Shown: positions 17,952 to 28,527 of the stretch, piece by piece
Position numbering within the stretch: position 1 is the stretch's first letter
Layout: each line of letters begins with the position of its first letter
Assembly (NCBI RefSeq): GCF_015602705.1
Contig: NZ_CP059081.1
Span: 1,249,702 to 1,313,701 of the forward strand
Length of the DNA stretch: 64,000 nucleotides
DNA from: Acinetobacter lwoffii
Lineage (GTDB): Bacteria > Pseudomonadota > Gammaproteobacteria > Pseudomonadales > Moraxellaceae
Direction of reading: 5' to 3'
Notes under the pieces: generated by a model
Told to the model about the DNA's origin: nothing
Databases searched by the model: none
What the model saw: only the letters and a program-made list of their open reading frames with translations
Made by a program: the position numbers and the translations under genes

Positions 17952-18194
17952 GTAAATTTAAGTCATGTATAGATAGTAGGATTGAATCGATCTGAAAATT
18001 ACCTTGAATGATCAGATCATAGTGCGCTTGGTTAAGTATTTTATCAACCCAAAATAAAACCGAGGTGAAATTCATTTATTCCAAAGACCAGACGGACTTG
18101 ATATATAATTGATATCCAAGGGATCAAACTTATTTAATAAAAACAACTATATAAGAATTATAGCTGAGTGAGCTGGTTTAAAAAGAGAATTATC

Positions 18195-18896
18195 ATGAAA
18201 GAAAAAAATGAGAGCCATAAATGTTTGGTGTGCGGCAAGCACTTTCTTCTGAAAGATCTTACTCCGATGGGAACGGTCAGAAAAGTCATTACTGAAGAGA
18301 TTGGCAAGGATATTCCAGTCTGGACGCCGCAAGATTATATTTGTCAGACAGATCTAACCCGCTATCGCATGCAGTATGTACATTCATTATTAAGTTCGGA
18401 AAAGGGTGAAGTGACTGATCTTGAGTTTGAAGTGATTGATAGCATGCATCAGCATGAACTGATCACCAAAAATGTGGAAACGACTTTAGAGCAAAAGTGG
18501 ACCTTAGGAGAAAGGCTTGCCGATAAAATTGCAACTTTTGGTGGAAGCTGGACCTTTTTGATTTGTTTTGCAATCTTCTTGGGCCTGTGGATTACGATAA
18601 ATACTGTGGTGATGGTGACACGACCTGCTGATCCTTATCCATTTATTCTGTTGAATTTAATCCTTTCGTGTCTTGCGGCGATTCAGGCACCTATTATTAT
18701 GATGAGCCAGAACAGACAGGAAGCAAAAGACCGCTTACGTTCGCAAAATGATTATCAGATTAATTTAAAAGCCGAGCTCGAAATCCAGCATTTGCATGAA
18801 AAACTAGATCATCTGTTGCTGCATCAATGGGAAAGGCTGGCTCAAATACAGGAAATCCAGCTGGATTTACTCTCTGAAATGAACAAAAAAGATTAA
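18195..18896 (+). CDS. DUF1003 membrane protein
   Basis: 233 residues from the ATG at 18195 (an in-frame GTG at 18168 is less likely). N-terminal zinc-finger-like CLVCGKHF, then the DUF1003 core: two membrane helices FGGSWTFLICFAIFLGLWI and PFILLNLILSCLAAIQAPII, the conserved MMSQNRQEAKDR loop, and a C-terminal amphipathic coiled coil (DYQINLKAELEIQHLHEKLD). Function of the family is unknown. Single gene. Confidence 0.88.
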   Translation: MKEKNESHKCLVCGKHFLLKDLTPMGTVRKVITEEIGKDIPVWTPQDYICQTDLTRYRMQYVHSLLSSEKGEVTDLEFEVIDSMHQHELITKNVETTLEQKWTLGERLADKIATFGGSWTFLICFAIFLGLWITINTVVMVTRPADPYPFILLNLILSCLAAIQAPIIMMSQNRQEAKDRLRSQNDYQINLKAELEIQHLHEKLDHLLLHQWERLAQIQEIQLDLLSEMNKKD

Positions 18897-18998
18897 AAGG
18901 ATGCTGTGGGGAATTTCTATCATTTTATAGAGCTTATAAGTAATAAGATCGCCAGATGCCTTGAGTTACTATTATCTCGCTTAAGATTTGACACATAT

Positions 18999-19022
18999 TA
19001 AAAAGCCCACACATGAGTGGGC
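18999..19022 (-). terminator. Terminator of lplT-like/coq7 operon
   Basis: GCCCAC/GTGGGC stem with 6-base loop and, on the minus strand, TTTTTAA tail; 20 bases after the coq7 stop. Confidence 0.8.
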
Positions 19023-19042
19023 GAAAATTAAAATAGTGTAAT

Positions 19043-19678
19043 TTAAATAAAATAGCTGGTTTTAGTCATCAATTTGGAAATGCTGGTCATGGCGACCTTG
19101 ACTGGAACGGGTAAATCTACACCGCCAGCGTTTAACGCTGTATCCCGATGATGCAGTTCATCTTCGTTCATCTGTTCTAGAATACGACGAGAACGTTCAT
19201 CCTGCGGTGGCAGCTGACTAATATGGTGTTGCAAATGCATGCTGACCTGACGTTCTGTTTCAGCCACAAAACCCAGGCTGTATTTATCGCCTGCAATTCC
19301 GGCAATCGCGCCCATACCGAAGGAAAGACCGTACCAGACCGGATTGAGCAGACTGGTATGGCTATCCAGTTCTTTTAAGCGGTCTTCACACCAAGCCAGA
19401 TGATCCTGTTCTTCAATCGCTGCCTGTTCCATTTCGCGACGCACATTCGGGAGTTTCGCCGTCATGGCCTGACCATGGTACAGCGCCTGTGCACATACTT
19501 CACCACTATGATTGACCCGCATTAAACCTGCCACATGACGTGCATCACTGACCGTTAACTGCGTTTCTACTGGCTGGGCTGGATTTTCACGTTGAGCTGA
19601 AGTCGTGCCCGGGACTAGACTGCGTAATGCCTGGTCAAAAGAATGAATCAGTTTATCGAGACCTGTATATTGACGCAT
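19043..19678 (-). CDS. coq7: Demethoxyubiquinone hydroxylase
   Basis: Di-iron monooxygenase of the penultimate hydroxylation in ubiquinone synthesis, membrane-peripheral. 211 residues. Ferritin-like helices with iron ligands in RVNHSGEVCAQALYHGQ (Glu), EEQDHLAWC (Glu, His), FVAETERQV (Glu) and DELHHRDTA (Glu, His). Only 3 bases separate it from the transporter gene upstream, so they are one operon. Replaces UbiF in bacteria that lack it. Confidence 0.94.
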   Translation of the reverse strand: MRQYTGLDKLIHSFDQALRSLVPGTTSAQRENPAQPVETQLTVSDARHVAGLMRVNHSGEVCAQALYHGQAMTAKLPNVRREMEQAAIEEQDHLAWCEDRLKELDSHTSLLNPVWYGLSFGMGAIAGIAGDKYSLGFVAETERQVSMHLQHHISQLPPQDERSRRILEQMNEDELHHRDTALNAGGVDLPVPVKVAMTSISKLMTKTSYFI

Positions 19679-19681
19679 GAA

Positions 19682-21001
19682 TTAATCCTCCAAGGGCGCT
19701 TGTGCAATTTTGATCATCGGTTTTAGACGGTAAAGTAGCCATAGGGTAAACAGGCCACTTAATACTGCGGTAATACAAAAAAGTATTTTAAGATCAAGCT
19801 CTAAAACACTCAAAATAATAATCGAGAATATAGCAGAAGATACCATGAAAACGGCATTCAGAATGTTATTTGCTGCAACCACACGCGCACGATGTGAGCG
19901 AGGAGAATGCGCCTGCATCATGGCATACAGCGGTACAATATAAAAACCGCCACTCACCCCGAGTAAGGTCACTGCTAGCATCACATGATAATAGCTCCAG
20001 CCCTGCTGAAAAACTTCTGCTAGACCGATTAATGCACCTGTACGTTCCGGAACAAAAGCCAGACTCGCGGCCAGATACAGGGCAAAGATCACAAGACCGA
20101 TTGCACCAAAAGGCACCATTTTAATATTGACCTGGCTGCCGCCAATTTTACGGCACAGGAAAGAACCTAGTCCGATTCCGACAGAAAAGAAAGTTAGCAA
20201 CAGACTGGCGACATTTTCCGAGGCATGCAGATTTTGTAGTGTCAGCTGTGGAATCTGAGTCAGATAGGTTGCACCATAAAACCAGTACCATGAGTTGCCC
20301 AGTAAAATGGTAAAAATCAGAGGTAAGCTTTTGGCATATTTCAAGGTCTGCAAGCTGGTGCGGAAGAAATTCCAGTCAACTTGCAGCTCAGGCGCGGGAA
20401 TACTTTGTTTCAGGATATAGTGACTGGATATATAACCAATCAAGGCGATGCTGATGACGGTTAAACCGATCCAGATCAGGTTGCCGGCGGAAGCTGCAAT
20501 GACTGCACCGCCCAGAATCATACCGAATAGGATTGCCAGAGAAGTTCCGGACTGAAACAGGGCATTGCCGGACATCAGTTCATTTGGTTTCAGCACTTCA
20601 GGTAAAATCGCATATTTGATCGGGCCAAAGAAAGTGGAATGGGTGCCCATCAGGAACAGGGCAAATAACAGAATCCATAAATTACCCATGAGGAAACCGA
20701 CAGTTCCCAGCAACATAATGGCAATTTCCAGAAGCTTAAGATAGCGAATTAGCTGTGAACGTTCGTATTTGTCGGCAATCTGACCGGCCGTGGCTGAAAA
20801 AATAAAATAGGGCAAGATAAACAGTAAAGCCGCCAGATTATTCAAGGTACTGATGCTGGCGGATTGCTGTTGAATCCAGCCATAAGTGATCACCAGCAGC
20901 AATGCCTGTTTAAATACATTATCGTTTAATGCACCAAAAAACTGCGTCAGAAACATCGGTAAAAAACGCCGAGAAGCTAACAAATGTTCATTTTTGTTCA
21001 T
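19682..21001 (-). CDS. LplT-like lysophospholipid transporter (MFS)
   Basis: 439 residues, 12 predicted membrane helices. The N-terminus RRFLPMFLTQFFGALNDNVFK is the LplT/Aas signature (FxGAxNDNxFK), and DKYERSQLIRYLK is the MFS loop 2-3 motif. LplT flips lysophosphatidylethanolamine inward for re-acylation; in many bacteria the transporter is fused to an acyltransferase, which is absent here. First gene of the operon with coq7, and divergent from tamA. Confidence 0.82.
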   Translation of the reverse strand: MNKNEHLLASRRFLPMFLTQFFGALNDNVFKQALLLVITYGWIQQQSASISTLNNLAALLFILPYFIFSATAGQIADKYERSQLIRYLKLLEIAIMLLGTVGFLMGNLWILLFALFLMGTHSTFFGPIKYAILPEVLKPNELMSGNALFQSGTSLAILFGMILGGAVIAASAGNLIWIGLTVISIALIGYISSHYILKQSIPAPELQVDWNFFRTSLQTLKYAKSLPLIFTILLGNSWYWFYGATYLTQIPQLTLQNLHASENVASLLLTFFSVGIGLGSFLCRKIGGSQVNIKMVPFGAIGLVIFALYLAASLAFVPERTGALIGLAEVFQQGWSYYHVMLAVTLLGVSGGFYIVPLYAMMQAHSPRSHRARVVAANNILNAVFMVSSAIFSIIILSVLELDLKILFCITAVLSGLFTLWLLYRLKPMIKIAQAPLED

Positions 21002-21175
21002 ATAGGCCGTGCTACATTAAGTTTTATTAAGAAATGTCAGTTATGCGTAAACATTGAGAAAAATCATGTAAGATACTTTCAGCCATGTAAAGGTAAAAAC
21101 CAATTAATTAAGCTTCTTAGCTTATATTTTTCGGTCAAATAATCAATTAAAGAATGTATTCGTTTCGAGTTTGCC

Positions 21176-23932
21176 ATGCCTGCAAAGAAAAAATTTAAAA
21201 AAACGATGCTTCATCGCAGTATGGGGTCGCTTATACCACTTCAGAGTGGGGCACAGCTGTGTATGAGCATTTTTTTTATGATGTTATCCCATCAGAGCAT
21301 GGCACAAACCGAACAGCCCGAAACACCCGTGGCCATTTCTCAGGCAGAAATGGTGGACGAGCTTTCCAAAGAAGCGATTCGTCAGGGGGTGGCCACGTCC
21401 GAAACGGAAGCAGAAGAAAAAATTGAAGAAGCCTTGGAACCGGAGGTACCAGTTGACAGCATGTTGATGCTGGAACAACAGCAAAATGCAGTATCTGGTC
21501 TGGGTGAATTTACGCCGATCGAGTTTGATGATCTGGAAGATCTGCCAGTACAGACTATTGATCAGAACATGGCCAATGAAATTTACCAGGTAGCCGAGCA
21601 AGCCAAACAGGAAGCACAAAACTATCGTAATACTCAGACCAGCGAAACGGTGGTGGCGGACATCAGCCAGCAAGAGCTGCTGGAAATCAATCAGGCGCCG
21701 GTTAATGTCGATCAGTTGATGCAATCAATTCAGGCAGACAGCCAGATTATTGTACAAAATAATGAAGCCGGCATGACTTTGCCAGAAGTAACGGGGCCAC
21801 TTGTTGCTGAAGATGAGAAACGTCCCAATATTTTTAAACGACTATTTTATAAAATCCGTCCGCCACGTCAGATCATGACCGCGAGAGTTCCGCGAATTAG
21901 TGCGGATGTGGTGATTATGAACGGCGAAGGTATTGCGCAAAGCAACGGTATGCTGAACCGTAAAGATGTGCCTGAAGGCTATGTGAATTTAAGAAATAAT
22001 GTCAAAGCCAAATTATCCAGTTTTACTCAGGAGTCTTTTGGCGACTTTAATTCAGCTTTGCCGCAATTACGTACCTTGTCCAGACAGGCAGCGCAGGCGG
22101 TGGGTTATTATAATGCCCAGTTCAGGTTTGAAAAGCTCTATGACAGTCGGGTCCGGGTTTTTGTGACACCGAATGAACCTGTCTTGATCAGTACTCAAAA
22201 TATTGAATTTACTGGAGAGGGGGCGGAACAGCCACAATTCCAGGTCATCAGTCTTTTGCCTGAGCAGGAAGAAGGCGATATTTTCAATCACGGCAATTAT
22301 GAACAGACCAAACAACGGATTAATACTGCCGCCAATAACAACGGTTATTTTGATTCATACTGGCGCTTGCATGATGTCAAGATTGCACAGCCACAAAATA
22401 CCGCCGATGTAAATTTACGTTTCGAGACAGGCGAGCGTTACAAGCTGGGCAATGTCGAGTTTAGAATGAGTGATCCTGAAAAGGAATTCCCGCTGGACCG
22501 AGACGTACTGGAAAGTCTGGTCACCTGGACAGATGGTGCAGATTATACCTTCTGGCGGGTCAATAGCCTGGCCAATAACCTGACCAACTCGCGCTATTTT
22601 AACTATACCCTGGTGGATGCGATTCGCCCTGATCCTGTTGACAGGGAGCTGGAGCTGGCACCGGATATTCAAAGCCTGATAGAAGAGCAGAAACTTTCTG
22701 AAGATCAGGCGACTGCGACACAGCCTGATCGCTCAGTGGCATCTGCTAAAGAAGTCACTCAAAATGTCGTCGATGAAGACCAGTTTGCCGGTAGCCGCGA
22801 TCAGGAAAATCCAAATTTAAGAAGCTTGCGGGTCGAGCAGCAGACCAAAGAAAATGAGCAGGAGCGTTTAAAGGCACAAGCGCGGGAAGAGAAGAAAGTT
22901 CCAGTGATTGTGACTTTAAATGCAGACCGTTTAAACAGTGCTGAACTGGGTCTGGGTTATGGAACAGATACCGATATACGCCTACGTGGTCAGTACCGCC
23001 GCGCCATTGTAAATAAGCGCGGACATTCTTTTGATGCCAACCTCGAGTTGTCCGGTATCCGGCAGTCCATTGATGGTCGTTATAACATTCCTTATCACCA
23101 TCCGCTGAATGATTATGTCAGTATTGTCGGTGGTTATGAGCGCGAAGAACGTGATGGCGTGGCTCAAGGCGAAGGTCTGCAAATTGAATCGGCAGTGCTG
23201 GGTGTAGACCGGATTATTAAAAACCCGCTGGGTAACTGGCAGCGTACTTTTGGAGCGCGTTACCGTCTGGATCGCTTGAAGCAGAATGGTTCTGTTGATT
23301 TTAACCAGATTCCGGAAGCGTTTCGCTTTAATACCGAAGATGAACAGCAGTCGTTACTGGTCGGTTATGAAGTTTCACGTACCGATACCGATCGTCGGGT
23401 CAATCCGACCAAGGGTTTCAAGCAGACCTACAAAGTCGAGCTGGGTAGTGAGGCGTTATTGTCTGATGCAGATATGGCGATTGTAAATGCAGGCTGGCGT
23501 TTTATCTATTCATTGGGTGAAAATGCAGATCATCAGTTTGTTGGACGTGCCGATGCCGGTTATATCTTCACTGAAGATTTTGCCAAAGTGCCGTATAACC
23601 TGAGATATTTCACCGGTGGTGACCAGAGCATTCGTGGTTTTGATTACAAGAGTCTTTCTCCGGAAATCGAAGGCTTTAAAGTCGGTGGTCAGGCCTTAGG
23701 GGTTGCTTCCTTAGAGTATAACTATCAGTTTAGGGAAGGCTGGCGTGCTGCGGTTTTTGCAGATGCCGGAAATGCTTATAATAAAGAGTTCAGTAATCCG
23801 ACCGAATATGGTGCGGGTGTGGGGATACGTTGGGCCTCACCGATTGGACCGATTCGTATCGATGTGGCGACTGGATTGTCTGATGACAATCACCCAATTC
23901 GTCTGCATTTCTTTATTGGTTCGCAGTTATAA
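21176..23932 (+). CDS. tamA: Outer-membrane assembly protein TamA (long form)
   Basis: BamA-family beta-barrel that with TamB inserts proteins or moves phospholipids at the outer membrane. 918 residues, against about 577 in E. coli. Basic N-terminus and a signal sequence ending MLSHQSMAQ (cleavage near residue 44). Then ~150 residues rich in Gln/Glu with no recognised fold, three POTRA-like domains (roughly 230-510; KLSSFTQESFGDFNSALPQL, FRFEKLYDSRVRVFV, YKLGNVEFRMSD), a second Gln/Glu-rich insert (510-575), and a 16-strand barrel including the RGFDYKSLSPE loop (RGF motif) and the final strand IRLHFFIGSQL. tamB follows after 36 bases. Confidence 0.93.
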   Translation: MPAKKKFKKTMLHRSMGSLIPLQSGAQLCMSIFFMMLSHQSMAQTEQPETPVAISQAEMVDELSKEAIRQGVATSETEAEEKIEEALEPEVPVDSMLMLEQQQNAVSGLGEFTPIEFDDLEDLPVQTIDQNMANEIYQVAEQAKQEAQNYRNTQTSETVVADISQQELLEINQAPVNVDQLMQSIQADSQIIVQNNEAGMTLPEVTGPLVAEDEKRPNIFKRLFYKIRPPRQIMTARVPRISADVVIMNGEGIAQSNGMLNRKDVPEGYVNLRNNVKAKLSSFTQESFGDFNSALPQLRTLSRQAAQAVGYYNAQFRFEKLYDSRVRVFVTPNEPVLISTQNIEFTGEGAEQPQFQVISLLPEQEEGDIFNHGNYEQTKQRINTAANNNGYFDSYWRLHDVKIAQPQNTADVNLRFETGERYKLGNVEFRMSDPEKEFPLDRDVLESLVTWTDGADYTFWRVNSLANNLTNSRYFNYTLVDAIRPDPVDRELELAPDIQSLIEEQKLSEDQATATQPDRSVASAKEVTQNVVDEDQFAGSRDQENPNLRSLRVEQQTKENEQERLKAQAREEKKVPVIVTLNADRLNSAELGLGYGTDTDIRLRGQYRRAIVNKRGHSFDANLELSGIRQSIDGRYNIPYHHPLNDYVSIVGGYEREERDGVAQGEGLQIESAVLGVDRIIKNPLGNWQRTFGARYRLDRLKQNGSVDFNQIPEAFRFNTEDEQQSLLVGYEVSRTDTDRRVNPTKGFKQTYKVELGSEALLSDADMAIVNAGWRFIYSLGENADHQFVGRADAGYIFTEDFAKVPYNLRYFTGGDQSIRGFDYKSLSPEIEGFKVGGQALGVASLEYNYQFREGWRAAVFADAGNAYNKEFSNPTEYGAGVGIRWASPIGPIRIDVATGLSDDNHPIRLHFFIGSQL

Positions 23933-23968
23933 AACATCATTTTTTAAAAATAGTTATTTGGGTACATC

Positions 23969-26900
23969 ATGGTCGAGAACCAACCACAGCCAGAACAACA
24001 ACCACAAGATAGCGTTGTGCCGAAAAAGCGCCGTATATTGAGAAGTATCCTATTGTCGGTACTTTTCTCACTCATTTTCCTGCTCTCTGTGCTGGCGCTG
24101 CTGTTTTCGACCAATCAGGGCAGTAAGTTCCTGCTAGATCAGGTATTACAACGCCAGCAAATTATTCATTATGAATATGAAGGCGGAAATTTATGGCGTG
24201 GAATTATTCTTAAAAATGTGCTGGTCAGCCTGAAACCGGTCGATGTCAAAATTGATCGTGCTGATGTCAAGCTGGGTTGGCGCGCGATTGTCAAAAAAGA
24301 AATTCATCTGACTGAAGCCGATGTCCTCAATCTGCAAATTATTAACAAGCAACCTTCAACAGGCGAACCGTTCAAGTTTAATGCTATCCGTTTACCTTTT
24401 ATCTTGCGCGTTGATCATCTCTTACTCGATCATCTGGTGATTAAAACCCAGACCAATGCAGTCGATTTTTATAATATTGAATTAAATGAGGCGCTCTGGT
24501 CTGGCACCGAATTAAATTTTGAAGATTCCCGAATGGATATGGGCTATCTCTCGGTGCGTGAAGCGACGGGTAAAATGCAGTTTGAAGGCAAATATCCACT
24601 GGATGCCCGCGCAATCGTCAATCTGCCTTCTTTAAGAGACAGCTTGAATATTCATGATATTCAGGTTCGGGCACGTGGAACACTGGACACGATTCAGGCT
24701 GGCGTAGCGACCAATACGCCTGATTTATTAACCGGTTGGGTTATTGTACATCCTATGCGCCCTCAGGTACCGATGCGCGGCGAGTTGAAGTTCAAGGATT
24801 ATCACTGGCCTATTCTAGCCGAACAGAAACTGTTTACCAAAGACGGCATTGCCGAGTTCAATGGTGATATCCAACGTCTAGATCTGAATGTCCAGACTGA
24901 CCTGATTGGGGAAAATATTCCGCAAGGTCAGTATAGTGCGGTGATGTATACCGATCTGGTCAATCAGCTGAATATTACCGATCTGAATGGTCAGTTGATG
25001 AAAGGTGCAGTTAGCCTTGCCGGGACAGTAGGCTGGAAAGACCGGGTCAGCTGGGATCTGGCTGGGCGTTTGAACGGGATTGATCCCAAGCACGAGCGCA
25101 TTCCGCAAGTCGTACAAGATTTCTTGCCGCCAAGTCTGGATGCGAATATTGCTTCTGCGGGTAACCTGGAAAATGGCTTGCACCTTACCGGGCTGGTTGA
25201 TTTCGACCGTTATGAAAGCTGGAATCTGAAGCTGGATCAAAACCCGGTCAAAGGCAATAAAGTACAACCGATGCTGTTAGATGTTGCCTGGAAAAATATT
25301 GATCGCGCCGTACCTTATGTGGGCTGGCTCAGCAGTGAGTCTGGCGATGTCAAATTGGCATTGGTCGAAGGTCAGCAGAATATTCATGTGGCGACTAAAG
25401 TCGAGCAGCATGAAGAAGGACTTCTACCTGCAGGCATGTACCAAGCCAAGCTCAATCTGAACAAAAATATCCTGAATGTCCCAAGCTTCAATTACAGCGC
25501 CAATGCACAGGCAGGTAGCTTAAGCGGTCATGCGCGAATTGAACTGCCACAAGAAAAACGCCAGTTGAAATGGACTGCATTATTAAACGCCAAAGACTTA
25601 AATACCCGAAGTCTGGCTGCAGCTTCACCGATAGACCGTTTAAATGGTCAGATCAAGGCAAATGGCTATGCACAACCCAATCAGCAGATTATTAAACTGT
25701 CTAATGTAGACCTGACTGGGCGCCTGGCAGAACAGAACGAAACAGTACGTCTGATCGGTAACAGTACCATTGCCTTATTATTCCATAATGAAAAAGCCGG
25801 CGGTGGTTTTAGAGGCTATGCAGTCAATTATGATGGAGCTTTAAATGCCAGTCAGTTGCAAGCCAGTCAGGGAATCCTGAAACTGCGTGTTTCAGGTACA
25901 CCAGAAGTATTGAGAGTCAATGAATTGCGTCATGATGGTATCGCTGGCAAGATTAATGCCAATGGTCTGGTGAATCTGGCAAATGGTATTGGCTGGGATA
26001 TTAACGCTTCATTAATCCGCTTTAAGCCGCAATATTTTAATGCCAACCTGAAAGGCGAGTTGTCGGGCAATGTAAAAACCCAAGGGGTTTGGTCAGATGC
26101 CTTAAAACGCATTCAGATCCAGCGTTTGAATCTGGCCGGTATGTTAAATAACAAGCCGGTACGAGGTACAGGTAATTTATCAGTCGTTATTAATTCAAAT
26201 CAGCGTGGTTTTGTCCCAGAGCAGTTTGAAGCCAATAACCTGTTCCTGTCTTATGCCAGCAACCAGATTCAGGCCACTGGCAATGCGCAAAATCTGCAAC
26301 TCAAAGTCAACGCACCAGCATTGTATGAGTTATATCCGGGCTTAAGAGGTCGTGCGCAGGGCTATATCAATGTGCAGGCGCAGCCACGTTTGCAGGCTTC
26401 GGCAAACCTTTCGATTGATAATTTTGCCTTTAAAAACCTGTTTAGCGTGCAGAAAGTTCGTGTTCGCGGACAGTTGCCAACATCGCAAAGCACACCAACT
26501 TTATTAACCGCGACAATGGATCGCCTGCGTAGCGGTTCACGCGAGATTGTACGCGGTGAGATATCACTGGCCGGTACCCGGGCTGCACACATTCTTAAAG
26601 TTCAGGCAGAAAACCGCCTGTCAAAATTCTTTGTACAGCTCGCCGGTGGCTTTAATGCGCAAAATAACTGGCTGGGTCAGATTCAAAAAGGTGATTTCGA
26701 CTCTTTACGTGCCCGTCTGGTACAGCGTCAAAATGCAGCAGTGATTTATAACAGTGCTCAATCGGATCTGTTCATCGGTGCTCATTGCTGGATGAGTCAG
26801 CAAAGCCAGTTGTGTTTTGATCAGCCGATTCGGGTCAACAAAAACCGTGGCAGTGCCTCTTTTATTACCCAAAACCTTGATCTGGAAGACTTCAGTGCAT

Positions 26901-28492
26901 TCCTGCCTGATGGATTGGCGTTGACAGGTAAAGTCAATGGTTATGCCAAGGCAGCCTGGGCGCAAGGTGCCAAACCTAAAATTGACGCGCGTCTGGTGAC
27001 GCGTAATGGTGTGGTGGGTTTATCTTCTGAAGATCCAGATTATTTGGGTTCTACACTCAAATATGATGAAGTCGGTCTGGTAGCAAAAAGTGTGGCAGAT
27101 GGCTTGCAACTTCGGCTGGATGTTAAAACACCGGATATTGGAACCGGCTATGCCAATGTCATCATTGATCCTTATCGTGACAGTAAACCGATGCGTGGCG
27201 AAATTGCCTTTAACCAGGTACAGCTCAAGGTCTTTAAGCCATTTATTCAGGACATCCGTAATCTGGACGGGATTTTATCTTATGCCGGAAAAATTAGCGG
27301 AACTTTAACGGATCCTTTGCTTGAAGGTGAGGTTCGGATCAAAGATGCATCGATTAGCATGATTTCTCTGCCGGTGAACTTGACCAATGTACAGCTCTAT
27401 TCATCCATACGTCAGAATTCGGCTAGCATCAATGGCGCATTTAACAGTGGCCGTGGTGTAGGAAAATTAACCGGTTCTGTGGACTGGAAAGGTGATCCGC
27501 GGGTGCAGTTAAAATTGCAAGGTGACAATCTGCTGATTCGTCAGGCTCCATTAATTACCGCTGTAGTGACACCTGATTTGACTTTGGACATGTATCCATT
27601 TAATAAAAAACTGAGTCTAAGTGGCACAGTCGATGTACCGCGTGCGCTGATTTCAATGCCTGAAGCCTCAGAACCTGTAGTCGGTTTATCTTCAGATGTA
27701 CGTGTCGTACATGAAGGTGATGATCAGCTGGCGATCTTGAAGTCTGCACGTCCTTGGGATATCCGGGCAGATGTTGCTGTTTCTTTAGGCAATCAGGTGA
27801 TTTTCCAGGGCTTTGACAGTCGTATTCCACTCTTGGGTCGAGTCAATCTGTCACAGCGTGGTCTGGAAACTGCAATGCGTGCCAATGGTGCAATCGGGGT
27901 ATCACAGCGGGTGAAAATCGAAGCCTATGGCCAAAGTCTGGACTTGAATCGTGCTATCGCGCGTTTTAATGGTGAACTTACCAATCCGACACTGGACATT
28001 GATGCCAATAAATCGGTTCAGGGTAGTACAGTCGGGGTACGGGTAACAGGGACTGCATCGAGTCCAAGTATTCAGATTTATAATGATGCGGGCCTGTCAG
28101 AACAGGAAGCCCTGAATGCCTTGATTACCGGTCGTGTTAATGAGGGTGTATCTGGTTTAAGCCAGGCTGAAGGATTTAGGTCCGATGTGAATAATACGAT
28201 CGCTGCTGCGGGGATTAGTTTGGGCTTGGGTAGCACCCGCGCACTGACCAACCAGATCGGGCGCAGTTTTGGCTTAACTGGTCTAGCTCTGGATGCCCAA
28301 GGTACAGGAGATGATACCCAGGTTTCTGTGACCGGTTATATTACGCCTGATTTATATCTGCGCTATGGGGTCGGGGTATTCACACCAGTGAATAAGCTGA
28401 CTTTACGTTATCAGGTAAATCAGCGTCTGTATCTGGAAGCGAGTCAGTCTTTAGAACGTGCGATTGACTTGTTTTATAATTGGCGATTCTAA
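23969..28492 (+). CDS. tamB: Translocation and assembly module protein TamB (AsmA-like)
   Basis: 1507 residues. One N-terminal membrane helix (ILLSVLFSLIFLLSVLALLF, residues ~26-45) anchors a long periplasmic beta-taco that bridges to TamA. Repeated short beta strands with Asn/Gly turns fill the middle; the C-terminal ~350 residues are the TamB/DUF490 domain, with GLSEQEALNALITGR, AAGISLGLG and the final VNQRLYLEASQSLERAIDLF. Ends in Phe as expected for contact with TamA. Start ATG is 6 bases after GGGTA. A strong terminator closes the tamA-tamB operon. Confidence 0.95.
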   Translation: MVENQPQPEQQPQDSVVPKKRRILRSILLSVLFSLIFLLSVLALLFSTNQGSKFLLDQVLQRQQIIHYEYEGGNLWRGIILKNVLVSLKPVDVKIDRADVKLGWRAIVKKEIHLTEADVLNLQIINKQPSTGEPFKFNAIRLPFILRVDHLLLDHLVIKTQTNAVDFYNIELNEALWSGTELNFEDSRMDMGYLSVREATGKMQFEGKYPLDARAIVNLPSLRDSLNIHDIQVRARGTLDTIQAGVATNTPDLLTGWVIVHPMRPQVPMRGELKFKDYHWPILAEQKLFTKDGIAEFNGDIQRLDLNVQTDLIGENIPQGQYSAVMYTDLVNQLNITDLNGQLMKGAVSLAGTVGWKDRVSWDLAGRLNGIDPKHERIPQVVQDFLPPSLDANIASAGNLENGLHLTGLVDFDRYESWNLKLDQNPVKGNKVQPMLLDVAWKNIDRAVPYVGWLSSESGDVKLALVEGQQNIHVATKVEQHEEGLLPAGMYQAKLNLNKNILNVPSFNYSANAQAGSLSGHARIELPQEKRQLKWTALLNAKDLNTRSLAAASPIDRLNGQIKANGYAQPNQQIIKLSNVDLTGRLAEQNETVRLIGNSTIALLFHNEKAGGGFRGYAVNYDGALNASQLQASQGILKLRVSGTPEVLRVNELRHDGIAGKINANGLVNLANGIGWDINASLIRFKPQYFNANLKGELSGNVKTQGVWSDALKRIQIQRLNLAGMLNNKPVRGTGNLSVVINSNQRGFVPEQFEANNLFLSYASNQIQATGNAQNLQLKVNAPALYELYPGLRGRAQGYINVQAQPRLQASANLSIDNFAFKNLFSVQKVRVRGQLPTSQSTPTLLTATMDRLRSGSREIVRGEISLAGTRAAHILKVQAENRLSKFFVQLAGGFNAQNNWLGQIQKGDFDSLRARLVQRQNAAVIYNSAQSDLFIGAHCWMSQQSQLCFDQPIRVNKNRGSASFITQNLDLEDFSAFLPDGLALTGKVNGYAKAAWAQGAKPKIDARLVTRNGVVGLSSEDPDYLGSTLKYDEVGLVAKSVADGLQLRLDVKTPDIGTGYANVIIDPYRDSKPMRGEIAFNQVQLKVFKPFIQDIRNLDGILSYAGKISGTLTDPLLEGEVRIKDASISMISLPVNLTNVQLYSSIRQNSASINGAFNSGRGVGKLTGSVDWKGDPRVQLKLQGDNLLIRQAPLITAVVTPDLTLDMYPFNKKLSLSGTVDVPRALISMPEASEPVVGLSSDVRVVHEGDDQLAILKSARPWDIRADVAVSLGNQVIFQGFDSRIPLLGRVNLSQRGLETAMRANGAIGVSQRVKIEAYGQSLDLNRAIARFNGELTNPTLDIDANKSVQGSTVGVRVTGTASSPSIQIYNDAGLSEQEALNALITGRVNEGVSGLSQAEGFRSDVNNTIAAAGISLGLGSTRALTNQIGRSFGLTGLALDAQGTGDDTQVSVTGYITPDLYLRYGVGVFTPVNKLTLRYQVNQRLYLEASQSLERAIDLFYNWRF

Positions 28493-28500
28493 TCTCATTA

Positions 28501-28527
28501 AAAAAGCCCTAATTTTAGGGCTTTTTT
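28501..28527 (+). terminator. Terminator of tamA-tamB
   Basis: 12-bp perfect stem AAAAAGCCCTAA/TTAGGGCTTTTT with TT loop. The rest of the gap to 28816 shows no gene; it should carry the promoter of the next small gene. Confidence 0.92.
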
